From the NCBI GenBank assembly GCA_026706025.1, contig JAPOZO010000043.1, forward strand, positions 1-64,000: a stretch of DNA of 64,000 bases, read 5' to 3'. The stretch comes from Candidatus Poribacteria bacterium (GTDB lineage Bacteria > Poribacteria > WGA-4E > WGA-3G). The notes beneath the pieces were generated by a model, which saw nothing but the letters and a program-made list of their open reading frames with translations, ran no database searches and was not told where the DNA came from. Shown here one piece after another: positions 35,789 to 45,498 of the stretch (within the stretch, counting starts at the first letter, position 1; the number at the start of each line of letters is the position of its first letter). The translations under genes and the position numbers were made by a program.

Positions 35789-36439
35789 TTAGCGCGGATC
35801 GGAATGTCGGATGACATCGCCTTTGACGAGGTAATAGACCTCTTCACTGATATTTGCGGCGAGGTCCCCAACGCGCTCTAAATGCCGGAAGAGGAGTAAA
35901 AGACTAATACCCGGTTCGATGAGTTTCGGGTGCTCACTTAAAATAGTGAGAAGTTCGTGGAGCATCCTTTCATAGATTTCATCAACCTCACCATCACGTT
36001 CTCGAATCTCTAAGGCAAGGTCAGCGTTCCGATTAACAAACGCGTCCATTACATCCTTCACCATCGTCTGAATGACTTGTGCAACGTAAGGTAGATCAAT
36101 GAACGGTTTGACAGGCGGGTATTCTAAGAGCTCGATGCTCCGTTTGGCAATAGCAACGCTTTTATCGGCAAGCCTTTCAATATTGTGGCTGATTTTCATC
36201 ACCATCATCAGAAAGCGAAGTTCCGAGGCTACGGGTTGGTGGAGTGCGATGAGTTGGATGCACGACGATTCGATTTCGTTTTCAAACTGGTCGATCGTAT
36301 CATCCGTTGCGACAACGATCCGGGCTAACGCCTCATCTCGCGTTAATACAGATTCAATCGCTTGCCGTAACATCTGTTCGGCAAGTCCTGCCATTTCCAA
36401 GAGTTTGTGCTGAAGGGTTCTGATTTCTGCTTGTAACAT
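35789..36439 (-). CDS. phoU: Phosphate-signalling regulator PhoU
   Basis: 216 residues of two three-helix bundles with the E(R)xxD metal-binding repeats (NIERLADKSVAIAKRSIELL; HLERVGDLAANISEEVYYLV). It controls phosphate-uptake activity and PhoR signalling in model bacteria. Last gene of the Pst cluster; 30 bp after pstB-3. GGAAGAAG before the ATG. Confidence 0.93.
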   Translation of the reverse strand: MLQAEIRTLQHKLLEMAGLAEQMLRQAIESVLTRDEALARIVVATDDTIDQFENEIESSCIQLIALHQPVASELRFLMMVMKISHNIERLADKSVAIAKRSIELLEYPPVKPFIDLPYVAQVIQTMVKDVMDAFVNRNADLALEIRERDGEVDEIYERMLHELLTILSEHPKLIEPGISLLLLFRHLERVGDLAANISEEVYYLVKGDVIRHSDPR

Positions 36440-36469
36440 ATCTTCTTCCGAGACGAATTGAAGTTTCGG

Positions 36470-37237
36470 TTACCCGAGTCTGCCTGTTACATACTGTTCA
36501 GTTCTGTTATCCTGCGGATTTGTGAAAATTTTCTCCGTTGGTCCGAATTCGATTAACTCACCCCCGTAGAGAAACCCAGCAACGTCAGAGACACGGGCGG
36601 CTTGTCTTCTTTTGTTCGTGGCAAAGATAAGCGTGCATTCGTTTGTAAGGTCGCGCACGAGTGTTTCAATTTTGACGGTTTCTATGGGATCCAGTTCTCC
36701 ACACGGTTCATCAAATATCAAAACTTCGGGAGCAACCGCCAAGGCACGTGAAATACAGAGAAGTTGCTGTTGTCCCGTAGAGAGGTGTTCTGGCGTTTCA
36801 TTCAAGTTGTCTTCAACTTCCCCCCAAAGCCCTGTTTTTCGTAGATTTTCCTCAACAATGGTATCAAGGTGTTCTGACTGGTTTACGCCCGAAATCCGAG
36901 CACCATAGGCTACATTTTCATAAATAGAACACTGGAACAGTGTCGGTTTTCGAAATACCATTCCGATCTGTTTCCGAAGTGCGGTGGTATCTGTTGAAGC
37001 GTCCAAGAGATTGCCTTTAAAAAATATCTCGCCAGAGGACCTGAAATTCGGCGTAAAGTCATTTAATCGATTGAGACATCGGATAAGCGTGCTTTTACCA
37101 CAGTTCGCAGGGCCAATAAACGCAGTTACCTGTTTCTGCTGGACATCAAAAGAGAGCGTACTCAGAATCTGCTTGTCGCCGTACCAGATATTTAGATTAC
37201 GGATACTCAAAATAGATTGCTCTTTTTCACTCAGCAT
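36470..37237 (-). CDS. PstB-like ABC ATPase, third copy
   Basis: 255 residues. Walker A GPANCGKS (42-49), Walker B LIFDEP (173-178), PstB-like NRLNDFTP region. The signature reads LSTGQQQ (152-158), with Gly replaced by Thr in the second position after LS. Likely drives phosphate or a related oxyanion. Follows the extra permease by 40 bp, so these two could form a second transporter. Confidence 0.85.
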   Translation of the reverse strand: MLSEKEQSILSIRNLNIWYGDKQILSTLSFDVQQKQVTAFIGPANCGKSTLIRCLNRLNDFTPNFRSSGEIFFKGNLLDASTDTTALRKQIGMVFRKPTLFQCSIYENVAYGARISGVNQSEHLDTIVEENLRKTGLWGEVEDNLNETPEHLSTGQQQLLCISRALAVAPEVLIFDEPCGELDPIETVKIETLVRDLTNECTLIFATNKRRQAARVSDVAGFLYGGELIEFGPTEKIFTNPQDNRTEQYVTGRLG

Positions 37238-37277
37238 CTTGGTATCGCGAGCGGATTAGGAATTCGCGCCTCCGTAG

Positions 37278-37946
37278 TTAACTATGTTGCACTGAGTAGG
37301 GATTGTACATTTCAAGGGTGCTGGAGAAAATACTCAAGAACAGTGTTATACTTAAAAATAACATAAACCTACTGGACACTTCTCCGAGTTCAGTTGTGTA
37401 ATGCCATGTGTAGATACCAACCAACAACGCTGCGGTAGCAAAGGCGCGCGACATGGCTCGGCAGCCACCAGCGAGTATTTGGGTGAAGGCGAGCGGTACA
37501 ACTTGTCTTGTTAGGACTTGCCACTGACTCGCTCCAAGTGCGTAAGCCGCTTCACGGATAGGCGGTACGACCGAGCGGAGCGCACTTTGTGTTGTTTTAA
37601 TTGTCACCGGCATTACCATAAATATAAAGGTTAACGATCCAGTGTAAAAGAGTGTGGTACCGCGCTGAACAGGTATTGCCTCAGCGTTCTGAGGTAACGG
37701 GAAAATCCCGGTCGCTTTGAGAGCACCAGCGTAAGCAAAGAAAAAACCGATTGCCAGGATTCCGTATAAAAGCGAAGGAATACCAGTCAAAATAGTGACT
37801 AAACTTTCAACCGAACGCCGAATCCAATTGGTTTTTGGGAGCCACTCTTCTAAGTAGAATGCGCATACCATCCCAAATAAAACTGCCAAAAGGCTAACTG
37901 AAAGAAGAATATAGAGATCGTTAAGCAGAATAGACATGGCATTCAT
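37278..37946 (-). CDS. Extra PstA/PstC-type ABC permease
   Basis: 222 residues, about five to six membrane segments, shorter than the main PstA and PstC here. The cytoplasmic EAA loop is REAAYALGASQWQVLTRQVVPLAF, matching the Pst family. GIPSLLYGILAIGFFF corresponds to the PstA/C membrane core. No second permease partner is adjacent, so it may form a homodimer or mix with PstC. Encoded between the second and third PstB paralogues. Confidence 0.82.
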   Translation of the reverse strand: MNAMSILLNDLYILLSVSLLAVLFGMVCAFYLEEWLPKTNWIRRSVESLVTILTGIPSLLYGILAIGFFFAYAGALKATGIFPLPQNAEAIPVQRGTTLFYTGSLTFIFMVMPVTIKTTQSALRSVVPPIREAAYALGASQWQVLTRQVVPLAFTQILAGGCRAMSRAFATAALLVGIYTWHYTTELGEVSSRFMLFLSITLFLSIFSSTLEMYNPYSVQHS

Positions 37947-38066
37947 AGTGTGAAAGCTTCTCGTAAAGATTCATTCCGCTAATCTAACAAGGTGAACAAT
38001 ATTCCGTAATTTTGCTGAGACTGCAGCGCGCGTAATACCTGCACTCAGACGGTTTATGGATTTTTC

Positions 38067-38852
38067 TTAACCGTACCGCATCTGTACATAATCGGCGGTT
38101 TTTTCGTGTACTGGGTCTTCAAACAGTGCTTGCGTCTCTCTGTGCTCAATAAGTTCACCGAGGAACATAAAAATACATTCTTTACTGACGCGCCGAGCCT
38201 GTGCCATGTTATGCGTCACAATTAGAAATGTATATGTCCCCGCGAGGATTTCCATCAATTCTTCAACCGCCCGTGTGCCCTTTGCGTCCAATGCGGAGCA
38301 GGGTTCATCCATCAGAATAATTTTGGGTTTAAGTGGCAATAGGCGTGCAATACAGAGTTTTTGTTGCTGTTCCAACTGGAGCGATGTCGCCCGTGTCTTT
38401 AATTTGTCTTTTAGATCCTCCCAAAGAAAAACGGAGGTGAGTGCTTCTTCTACAATCTCCTCTGATTCTGTCCGCGTGATGCTACGCATCGGGGAGTGGA
38501 TACGTAACCCGAACAAAACATTCTCATAAACCGAGATCGGCAATGGGTTTGGTCTTTGGAATACCATACCAACCGCTTTTCTGAGTTCAGGTAGAGAGAC
38601 ATCTGGATCATAGATGTTTTTCCCGAGGACCTCAATCTTTCCTTGTGTGGTAACGTTCCCGTAACGTTCATTGACGCGATTAAAACAGCGCAATAGCGTT
38701 GTTTTTCCACATCCAGAAGGTCCGATAAGGGACGTTATCTGCCCGTCTGGTATTTTCACGTTGACATCAATGAGTGCCTGAAAATCACCATACCAAAGAC
38801 TGAGATTTTCGGTTTCAATGCTATGATTTATGGGCGTAGTTTGCGAATCCAT
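38067..38852 (-). CDS. PstB-like ABC ATPase, second copy, degenerate signature
   Basis: 261 residues. Walker A GPSGCGKT (44-51), Walker B IILMDEP (178-184), and PstB-typical LSLWYGDFQAL, FNRVNERYGNV. The signature LSGGQQQ is replaced by LQLEQQQ (158-164), so SGG is lost and ATP hydrolysis in the usual head-to-tail dimer should be weakened. It could be a regulatory or asymmetric partner of a normal PstB. Separated from neighbours by 120 and 146 bp, longer than other gaps in the cluster. Confidence 0.87.
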   Translation of the reverse strand: MDSQTTPINHSIETENLSLWYGDFQALIDVNVKIPDGQITSLIGPSGCGKTTLLRCFNRVNERYGNVTTQGKIEVLGKNIYDPDVSLPELRKAVGMVFQRPNPLPISVYENVLFGLRIHSPMRSITRTESEEIVEEALTSVFLWEDLKDKLKTRATSLQLEQQQKLCIARLLPLKPKIILMDEPCSALDAKGTRAVEELMEILAGTYTFLIVTHNMAQARRVSKECIFMFLGELIEHRETQALFEDPVHEKTADYVQMRYG

Positions 38853-38998
38853 ATTGCTATTATAGTGAAATCTAAAAATAAGTAAACATTTATTAGGAGA
38901 CGCCCTTTGATGAAGTTATGGTGTCTCGTTAATCGTAAAATCTACTGTAGCCGTCAAAGTATTTCTTCGCAGCGTGCCTGCCGGATTTTCTAAATGAT

Positions 38999-39754
38999 TT
39001 ATCCAAAGGTGCCATTGACGTAGTCATAAGTCGCTTGATTTGTCGGATTATCGGAAAAGATTACATCTGTTGTGTCAATCTCAATAAGATCACCGTTAAG
39101 AAAAAAGGCGGTGCGGTTCGCTAACCGTTTTGCCTGTTGCACCAAATTCGTAACGAGCAAAATTGTCATTTCTGTCTGTAAAGTCTTGAGTACTTCTTCA
39201 ATACGCATCGTTGTGACAGGATCAATAGCGATAGAAAATTCGTCGAGGCACAGAATTTCTGGTTGATGTGAAAGTGCACGAGCGATTGTCAGTCGTTGTT
39301 GTTGTCCACCTGACAATTTGGTGCCGAGCGTATCCAAACGGTCTTTCACTTCGTCCCAGAGTGCTGCTTGCTGTAGACAGCGTTCAACGATTTCATCCAA
39401 TTCAGATTTCGTGCGAAGCCCTGCTGTCCGCGGCGCGAAAGCGACGTTATCGTATATTGAGAGCGGTAAACCAACTGGCAAAGGCAGGACCATACCGATG
39501 CGTCGGCGCAATTCATACACGTCGCCAATTGTATCGATATCCACGCCATCCAATTTCACAGAACCTTGCACCGTCGCCTCCGGTGTGAATTCCAAGGTTC
39601 TGTTGATGACTTTTAGGAGCGTCGTTTTACCGGACTGCGCCGGACCAATGATACCGAGAATCTCATTTGGACGAACATCAAAGGAAATTCCGTTCAGCGC
39701 AGGCTTGTCTCCATAATGCACCTGTAGGTCGGAAATCTCTATTTTATTTTCCAC
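38999..39754 (-). CDS. pstB: Phosphate ABC transporter ATPase PstB (canonical)
   Basis: 251 residues. The only one of the three with an intact LSGGQQQRL signature, plus Walker A GPAQSGKT and Walker B ILCLDE. The start is GTG with GAGGAG 4-5 bp upstream. It powers phosphate import with PstC-PstA. It follows the channel gene by 15 bp. Confidence 0.9.
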   Translation of the reverse strand: MENKIEISDLQVHYGDKPALNGISFDVRPNEILGIIGPAQSGKTTLLKVINRTLEFTPEATVQGSVKLDGVDIDTIGDVYELRRRIGMVLPLPVGLPLSIYDNVAFAPRTAGLRTKSELDEIVERCLQQAALWDEVKDRLDTLGTKLSGGQQQRLTIARALSHQPEILCLDEFSIAIDPVTTMRIEEVLKTLQTEMTILLVTNLVQQAKRLANRTAFFLNGDLIEIDTTDVIFSDNPTNQATYDYVNGTFG

Positions 39755-39769
39755 GTTCTCCTCGTTTGC

Positions 39770-40507
39770 CTAATCTTCCCGTTCTTCATTTTCTACCTCA
39801 CGCTCTTCTGATTTTTCGCGTTCCACTCGCGCTTCTGTTAATGCCGAAGCCAACAAGCCAGACGGAATTGCTATTAAGCCTACCCCGACAAGCGCAACGA
39901 GAGCGGTGAAAATCCTCCCACCAGAGGTTGTCGGATAGACATCTCCATAACCAATTGTGGTTAATGTCACGACAGACCACCACATTGAATCAAGGATGGA
40001 GCCGAATTTTTCAGGTTGCACCTCTCTTTCAAAGTAGTGGATGCCGCATGCAGCGAGGTATACAAACATCAACGATAAGATTACCAGTGCTAAAAGCTCC
40101 TGTTGAATTTCACGTAGTGCCGCTCCGAGCCGATCTACGGCTAAAATAAACCGCGTCGCCTTAAATATTCTGAAAATTCGCAAGAACCGAAGTATCCGTA
40201 ATACGCGAAACCCCGGCACGAGGAACAGAGATGGTAAAATGGCGACCAGGTCAATTAGACCATAGAAACTAAAAACGAAATCCCGTTTTTTTCGTTCAAT
40301 ATAGACGCGCAGGGCATATTCTATCGAAAACAGTACCAGAAAAACCACGTCTAAAACAATAAAATGGGTTGCATAAGGATCCACCTCCAATTGCTGCCTA
40401 TCGGATTCAATCACAAAGACAACAGCAGAAGCGAGAATCAGGAATTGGATGATTCCGGTAAATACACTTCCTTCAACAATTGTTCGTAATCTTTCTTTTT
40501 TCTCCAT
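39770..40507 (-). CDS. Voltage-gated K+-channel-like ion transporter
   Basis: 245 residues, six membrane segments. S4 sensor with regularly spaced arginines (RVLRILRFLRIFRIFKATRF, 101-120), pore helix and selectivity filter TTIGYGDVYP (183-192). A K+-selective channel of the Kv type without long cytoplasmic domains. Located inside the Pst cluster between pstA and pstB, so its expression is likely linked to phosphate supply; a role in charge balance during phosphate uptake is a guess. Confidence 0.88.
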   Translation of the reverse strand: MEKKERLRTIVEGSVFTGIIQFLILASAVVFVIESDRQQLEVDPYATHFIVLDVVFLVLFSIEYALRVYIERKKRDFVFSFYGLIDLVAILPSLFLVPGFRVLRILRFLRIFRIFKATRFILAVDRLGAALREIQQELLALVILSLMFVYLAACGIHYFEREVQPEKFGSILDSMWWSVVTLTTIGYGDVYPTTSGGRIFTALVALVGVGLIAIPSGLLASALTEARVEREKSEEREVENEERED

Positions 40508-40610
40508 GAACCTTCCTTCCTATAAGCGTCGTAATCAGTGAACCGCCTTACCCTTAGCGGTAGGCAAGTCCAACTCTATTATAGGGAGTTGTGATCATAG
40601 ACCTTCGTAC

Positions 40611-41582
40611 CTACCACTTCTTCCGAGTTCGGAGATAAATCCTTAGCACAATCGCTGCGGCGTTGATGAGTAACACACTACTGACAAGTACCACCGCAGT
40701 TCCATAAGGGATGCCTTCCGTAACATCAGGAACCTGTGTTGAAATCGTGAAGAGATGGAGTGATAGTGCCATACACTGTTCTGTTATATTATAGGCGAAA
40801 AGGTTTCCTTCGGCAATAGCTTTATAAAAGACAGCCCCGGTAAACATAATTGGGGCTGTTTCACCTGCTGCGCGCGACACCTGCAGAATCACACCTGTCA
40901 AAATACCACTGATTGAGTTTGGAATGACAATACGACGGATGGTTTGCCATCGCGTCGCCCCGAGGTTCCAACACGCTTCCCGGAACGACATCGGCACGGC
41001 TTTTAAAGCCTCCGTGGTACTCGCAATGATAACAGGGAGCGTCATAATTGCCAATGTGAGCGACGCTGCTAAGATCGATTCACCCAACCCCGCAAAGAGC
41101 ACAAATGCCCCGACACCGAACAAGGCATGGACGATGCTCGGCACACCGGCAAGGTTGACGACAGCCAAGTTCGTGATACGCGTAAACCAACTCTCACGGG
41201 CATACTCGTTGAGATAGACCGCCGCGAACACACCAATGGGGGCGGATACCAATAGAGAGACGACGACCAAGTAAATTGTGCCAAGAAAAGGTGCCCAGAT
41301 CCCGCCTGCACGCATGTTATCCTTCGGATTCGCAAAAAGGAATTCAAGCGAAAGTACAGGGAGTGCCTTGTAGAGGAGATAACCCACAATGAGAAGCAGC
41401 GGAATAATCATCAGACTCGTCATCACGAGGAAGAAAATCCGCATTACGTTTTCTATCCGTCGTTTTTGTCTGCCAATTTCTGTTTCTGTGAACATTGTTT
41501 CTGGCGATACCTGCATATCGGTGTTCATATTTCCGTATGATCCTTGAGGCTTTATAACAGCGAGTTTTGGCGTGCGAGCCAT
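40611..41582 (-). CDS. pstA: Phosphate ABC transporter permease PstA
   Basis: 323 residues from ATG 41582; an in-frame ATG at 41528 with AAGGA upstream is an alternative. Six membrane segments, EAA loop SFREACWNLGATRWQTIRRIVIPNSI. GVPSIVHALFGVGAFVLF is the PstA core. With PstC it forms the membrane channel for phosphate. 30 bp after pstC. Confidence 0.9.
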   Translation of the reverse strand: MARTPKLAVIKPQGSYGNMNTDMQVSPETMFTETEIGRQKRRIENVMRIFFLVMTSLMIIPLLLIVGYLLYKALPVLSLEFLFANPKDNMRAGGIWAPFLGTIYLVVVSLLVSAPIGVFAAVYLNEYARESWFTRITNLAVVNLAGVPSIVHALFGVGAFVLFAGLGESILAASLTLAIMTLPVIIASTTEALKAVPMSFREACWNLGATRWQTIRRIVIPNSISGILTGVILQVSRAAGETAPIMFTGAVFYKAIAEGNLFAYNITEQCMALSLHLFTISTQVPDVTEGIPYGTAVVLVSSVLLINAAAIVLRIYLRTRKKW

Positions 41583-41612
41583 GCCCAAAAATTGCTGGCT
41601 AAAATAATAGTA

Positions 41613-42518
41613 TTACTCTTGGCGGATACCTTTGATGACTAAATCAGCGATGAGGTTCACTACAAACGTGATGGTAAAGAGCAGAATGCCGATGATGAAA
41701 AGGACCTGATAATGTTCGTCGCCTCTTGCGACTTCGCCAAGTTCCGCGGCGATTGTTGCTGTGAGTGTACGAATCCATGAGAGGGGTCCAGATGGAATGT
41801 TAACGGAGTGTCCTGTCGCCATGAGAACTGCCATGGTTTCACCGATAGAGCGAGCAGCACCGAGCAGCACGGCTGCCAATAACCCATTCTTTGCTGCGGG
41901 TAGTAGTACGCGGTAGACCACTTGCCATCGAGTTGCTCCGAGTGCTTCTGCCGCTTCACGATAGGAGTCGGGGACAGCCTTGAGTGCATCTTCTGCTATA
42001 GAAACGATGATAGGAACACTCATCAACGCCAACATGATACTGCCGTTCAACATCGTTAAGCCGATCGGGGCTTTGAACACAGTGATAATTAACTGATTCA
42101 TCAGCGTCAATCCGATAAATCCCCATACAACAGAAGGGATCGCGGCGAGCAATTCGATGATAACCTTAAAGGCCTCTCTTAGTTTTGGGCTGCAGAACTC
42201 CGACACAAAGATCGCTGCGCCGAGTCCAAAAGGCACAGCAATACACATCGCTAAAGCGGTTACACTGAACGTCCCCAAAATCAAGGCGAGGGTGCCATAC
42301 CTCTTGTTACTCAGCGAGGTCGGGTACCATTCAGGGCTTGTCAGGAATTGTCCTAAGTTTAATCCATCAAAAAGAAAACCTGCGCCCTCTCGAAACACGA
42401 AGAAGAATATACCAAAGACAAAAATAATAGAACTAATCCCACATAAGCGGATGAATAGTTCTATTACGGTTTCGGAAAACGGCAAATTTGCTGTGCTTTT
42501 TTTTCGCAGGATATTCAT
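41613..42518 (-). CDS. pstC: Phosphate ABC transporter permease PstC
   Basis: 301 residues from the ATG at 42518, 5 bp after the pstS stop; a longer in-frame reading back to 42593 overlaps pstS by 70 bp and is not used. EAA loop YREAAEALGATRWQVVYRVLLPAA; AIPSVVWGFIGL. Membrane partner of PstA. Tight spacing indicates translational coupling with pstS. Confidence 0.92.
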   Translation of the reverse strand: MNILRKKSTANLPFSETVIELFIRLCGISSIIFVFGIFFFVFREGAGFLFDGLNLGQFLTSPEWYPTSLSNKRYGTLALILGTFSVTALAMCIAVPFGLGAAIFVSEFCSPKLREAFKVIIELLAAIPSVVWGFIGLTLMNQLIITVFKAPIGLTMLNGSIMLALMSVPIIVSIAEDALKAVPDSYREAAEALGATRWQVVYRVLLPAAKNGLLAAVLLGAARSIGETMAVLMATGHSVNIPSGPLSWIRTLTATIAAELGEVARGDEHYQVLFIIGILLFTITFVVNLIADLVIKGIRQE

Positions 42519-42523
42519 ATTTT

Positions 42524-43441
42524 TCAGTTGCTCGTTAACGGGACAAAGCCGAGTTTTTCCACGATTTTTTGACCTTCCGCTGACAAAATCCAATCAAGAT
42601 ATTTCTTTACCTCACCCGTGGGTTCACCGAGGGAATACATATATAGTGGACGCGCGATGGGGTAGGTTTTGGCGAGGACATTCTCAAGATTTGGCGCGTA
42701 GTAGCGTCCGCCGGGTGTCGTTGCAATTTCTAACATTTTTACATGTGAAGTTGCGTATCCCATACCACTATAGCCGATAGCACAAGGCGTTCGCCCAATG
42801 ACTTCTACCACGTCTTTAGAACCGTGTAAATCCAAAGAGCCGAGTTCAAAATCACGGGTCTTTCCGAGCAATGCTTCCCGAAAATAGAAGTAGGTACCAG
42901 AATTAGATTGCCGACTAATACGAATAATTTTGTCGCTCGGACAATTTTCATGTGTAATGCCGAGGTCGCTCCATTGGGTTATTTTACCATCTTCACCATA
43001 TATTTCCGCGAGTTGGGGAATCGTAATTTTATCAAGAGGCGTATCGTGGTGGACATAGACCGCGAGCGCATCGTATCCGACAATAAATTCTTGTGGCACT
43101 TTACTGGTATTTTGCGTCGCTTGTTCTAACTCTTTGGGTTTGATTTGACGACTGCAGTTTGCAATATCTACGGTGCCATTAATAAGCGCGGCAACACCTG
43201 TACCAGAGCCACCACCTGACACCTCCACTGACGCTGTCCTGGTGATACCCGTGTATATCTCTGCCCACGCTTGTGCCAAGTTCACCATCGTATCTGAGCC
43301 TTTGTTCTTGATGGTGTCTTGCGTTGCGTCTTTACTCACAGTGCTTCCGCCATTAGGAGAACATCCACTGATAGCAAAACCACATGCTAAAATCCCCAAA
43401 ATACATATAAGCGTGTAACTTACCCGACCCTCTTTTTGCAT
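42524..43441 (-). CDS. pstS: Phosphate-binding lipoprotein PstS
   Basis: 305 residues from ATG 43441 (a TTG directly before is in frame). Lipobox AISGC (Cys27). Binding-protein blocks: KGSDTMVNLAQAWAE, SGGGSGTGVAALING, DIANCSRQIKPKE, RQSNSGTYFYFRE, PSGGYSGMGY-like GYSGMGYAT. Captures phosphate in the periplasm. First gene of the nine-gene minus-strand cluster; AGGAAAGG ribosome binding site. Confidence 0.92.
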   Translation of the reverse strand: MQKEGRVSYTLICILGILACGFAISGCSPNGGSTVSKDATQDTIKNKGSDTMVNLAQAWAEIYTGITRTASVEVSGGGSGTGVAALINGTVDIANCSRQIKPKELEQATQNTSKVPQEFIVGYDALAVYVHHDTPLDKITIPQLAEIYGEDGKITQWSDLGITHENCPSDKIIRISRQSNSGTYFYFREALLGKTRDFELGSLDLHGSKDVVEVIGRTPCAIGYSGMGYATSHVKMLEIATTPGGRYYAPNLENVLAKTYPIARPLYMYSLGEPTGEVKKYLDWILSAEGQKIVEKLGFVPLTSN

Positions 43442-43896
43442 CAATCTGCCTTTCCTACTGGATTCTGTTGTAAATTATAACACCTAATTGTTACGAAAAT
43501 AAGACAAAATTCGGAATTTTTGTAATTTGTTATCAAGCGAGTGTCGTGCTAAGAGTATCTTTTTGTATAATACCATTTATAGTCGAATACCTTTCAATGT
43601 GCATGTGGCATAAACTTGCCTCACAGTGAGAGTTTGTGCCACCGGGACCCTTTCAGAAAAGTTACACATGCGATATTTACTTTCAGAAATGGTATAATAT
43701 ATTAGAAACAGTATTAGCACAGTTCCAAAATTGGTTTGATTTTTAAGCCAGATTGTAGTAAATTAGAAAGTAACAGCCACCGCTATACACGTATGCAGCA
43801 ACGACAACACGAATTGTTAATCCTTCTTTCAATGGCAACATAAAATACGAGCCTACCACGCCAGTCAACACTAAGTTACAAAAGAGGAATCATATT
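43442..43896. other. Divergent intergenic region between pstS and the M32 peptidase
   Basis: 455 bp, no gene. An extended -10 motif TGGTATAAT at 43690-43698 points towards the peptidase. A hairpin with arms TGGCATAAACT and AGTTTGTGCCA (43606-43641) and an inner CTCAC/GTGAG stem lies upstream of it. A TATAAT on the minus strand (43474-43479) may serve pstS, but no -35 or Pho-box is evident. Confidence 0.5.
43690..43698 (+). promoter_or_regulatory. Extended -10 promoter motif
   Basis: TGGTATAAT: TGn followed by a perfect TATAAT, with no recognisable -35. About 200 bp before the M32 carboxypeptidase start. Confidence 0.45.
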
Positions 43897-45468
43897 GTGG
43901 AAACCAAGTTTCAAGAACTCAAAAACCGTCTCCTTGAGGTGAATGATATATCGTCCGCTGCCGGACTCCTTTATTGGGATCAATCCACCTATATGCCCGC
44001 CGGTGGTGCAACCGCACGGGCACGCCAAACTGCGACCCTCGGACGATTGGCGCACGAGAAATTTACAGATCCGGCTATCGGAAAATTGCTTGACGCGCTT
44101 GAACCTTACGAAAAAAGTCTCGCATACGACTCTGACGCAGCAAGTCTCCTCCGTGTCGCTCGACGAAAGTATGAACGCGCTATTAAAATACCGGCAGAAT
44201 TCACGGCGGAGGTGGCGAATCACACTTCTGAATCTTACCAAGTATGGACAGAGGCGCGCCCGGCAAACGACTTTGAGCGGGTGCGACCGTATTTGGAAAA
44301 AACATTGGAATATAGCAGGCAGGCTGCTAACTTCTTCCCGGGTTATGATCACATCGCGGATCCACTTATTGAGTCAAGCGATTACGGGATGAAAGCGGCG
44401 GATGTGAGTCGCGTCTTTGCCGAATTGCGCCAAGAACTTGTGCCGATTGTTTCCGCTATCACATCACAGGATGCTGCTGACGATTCGTGTTTGCACCAAC
44501 ATTTTCCTGAAGAGCAACAACTCGCGTTCGGTTTGGAAATCGCTCAGCAGTTCGGCTACGACCTGAATCGGGGACGACAGGATAAGACACACCACCCGTT
44601 TATGACGAAGTTCTCACTCGGCGACGTGAGGATTACAACCCGGACGAAAGAGAATTTCCTCGGTGATGCGTTGTTCAGCACGTTGCACGAGACCGGACAC
44701 GCCCTTTATGAACAAGGTATCCGTATGGATTATGAAGGGACACCCCTCGCTCGCGGAACTTCCTCTGGGGTCCACGAAAGTCAGTCGCGGCTTTGGGAAA
44801 ATTTAGTCGGACGCAGCCGAGGGTTTTGGTATCACTACTATCCGAAACTCCAAAGCGTCTTTCCTGAGCAGCTCGGTTCTGTGCCCAAGGATACATTCAA
44901 CCGTGCAATCAATAAGGTGGAACGCTCTCTCATCCGTACAAACGCAGATGAGGTAACATACAATCTGCACGTCATGTTGCGTTTCGATCTGGAGTTGGCT
45001 ATGCTGGAAGGGAATCTGGAGATTCGTGATCTACCGAACGTATGGCGTGAACGGTTTGCAGCGGATTTCGGCATCGTACCACCGGATGACAAAGACGGCG
45101 TTTTACAAGATGTTCACTGGTATTTTGGATTGATTGGCGGTTCATTTCAAGGCTATACACTCGGCAACATCTTAGGCGCGCAATTTTACGCGTCTGCTTT
45201 CAAGGCGCATCCTGAAATTCCTACTGAAATTAAGAGGCAAGGCAAGTTTAGTACACTGCACAATTGGTTGCAAAAGAATCTTTATCAACATGGATCGAAG
45301 TATACCGCCCCAGAAATCGTTGAACGCGCAACTGGAAGTCCACTTTCTATTAAACCCTATATGGCGTATCTGCGCTCAAAATATGGCGAGTTATACGATT
45401 TGGACGATTGTGGTCCAGAGCAATGGGTGGAGATGATGGAAACGTGGCCCGGCGGGAGTGCTTCGTAA
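43897..45468 (+). CDS. M32-family metallocarboxypeptidase
   Basis: 523 residues. Zinc motif HETGH (264-268) in STLHETGHALYEQG with third ligand Glu294 in HESQSRLWENLVGRS, the M32 (Taq carboxypeptidase) signature. Cytoplasmic enzyme removing C-terminal residues from peptides. The start is GTG with AGAGGA upstream. Slightly longer than the ~500-residue norm. Followed closely by a small lipoprotein gene. Confidence 0.93.
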   Translation: METKFQELKNRLLEVNDISSAAGLLYWDQSTYMPAGGATARARQTATLGRLAHEKFTDPAIGKLLDALEPYEKSLAYDSDAASLLRVARRKYERAIKIPAEFTAEVANHTSESYQVWTEARPANDFERVRPYLEKTLEYSRQAANFFPGYDHIADPLIESSDYGMKAADVSRVFAELRQELVPIVSAITSQDAADDSCLHQHFPEEQQLAFGLEIAQQFGYDLNRGRQDKTHHPFMTKFSLGDVRITTRTKENFLGDALFSTLHETGHALYEQGIRMDYEGTPLARGTSSGVHESQSRLWENLVGRSRGFWYHYYPKLQSVFPEQLGSVPKDTFNRAINKVERSLIRTNADEVTYNLHVMLRFDLELAMLEGNLEIRDLPNVWRERFAADFGIVPPDDKDGVLQDVHWYFGLIGGSFQGYTLGNILGAQFYASAFKAHPEIPTEIKRQGKFSTLHNWLQKNLYQHGSKYTAPEIVERATGSPLSIKPYMAYLRSKYGELYDLDDCGPEQWVEMMETWPGGSAS

Positions 45469-45498
45469 ACAGACTGTTTTCTAAATGGAGAATTGATC

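Noticed and set aside
42519-42593. Longer pstC start inside pstS
   Set aside because: The extra 25 residues are the reverse frame of the pstS end; PstC homology begins at the ATG at 42518.
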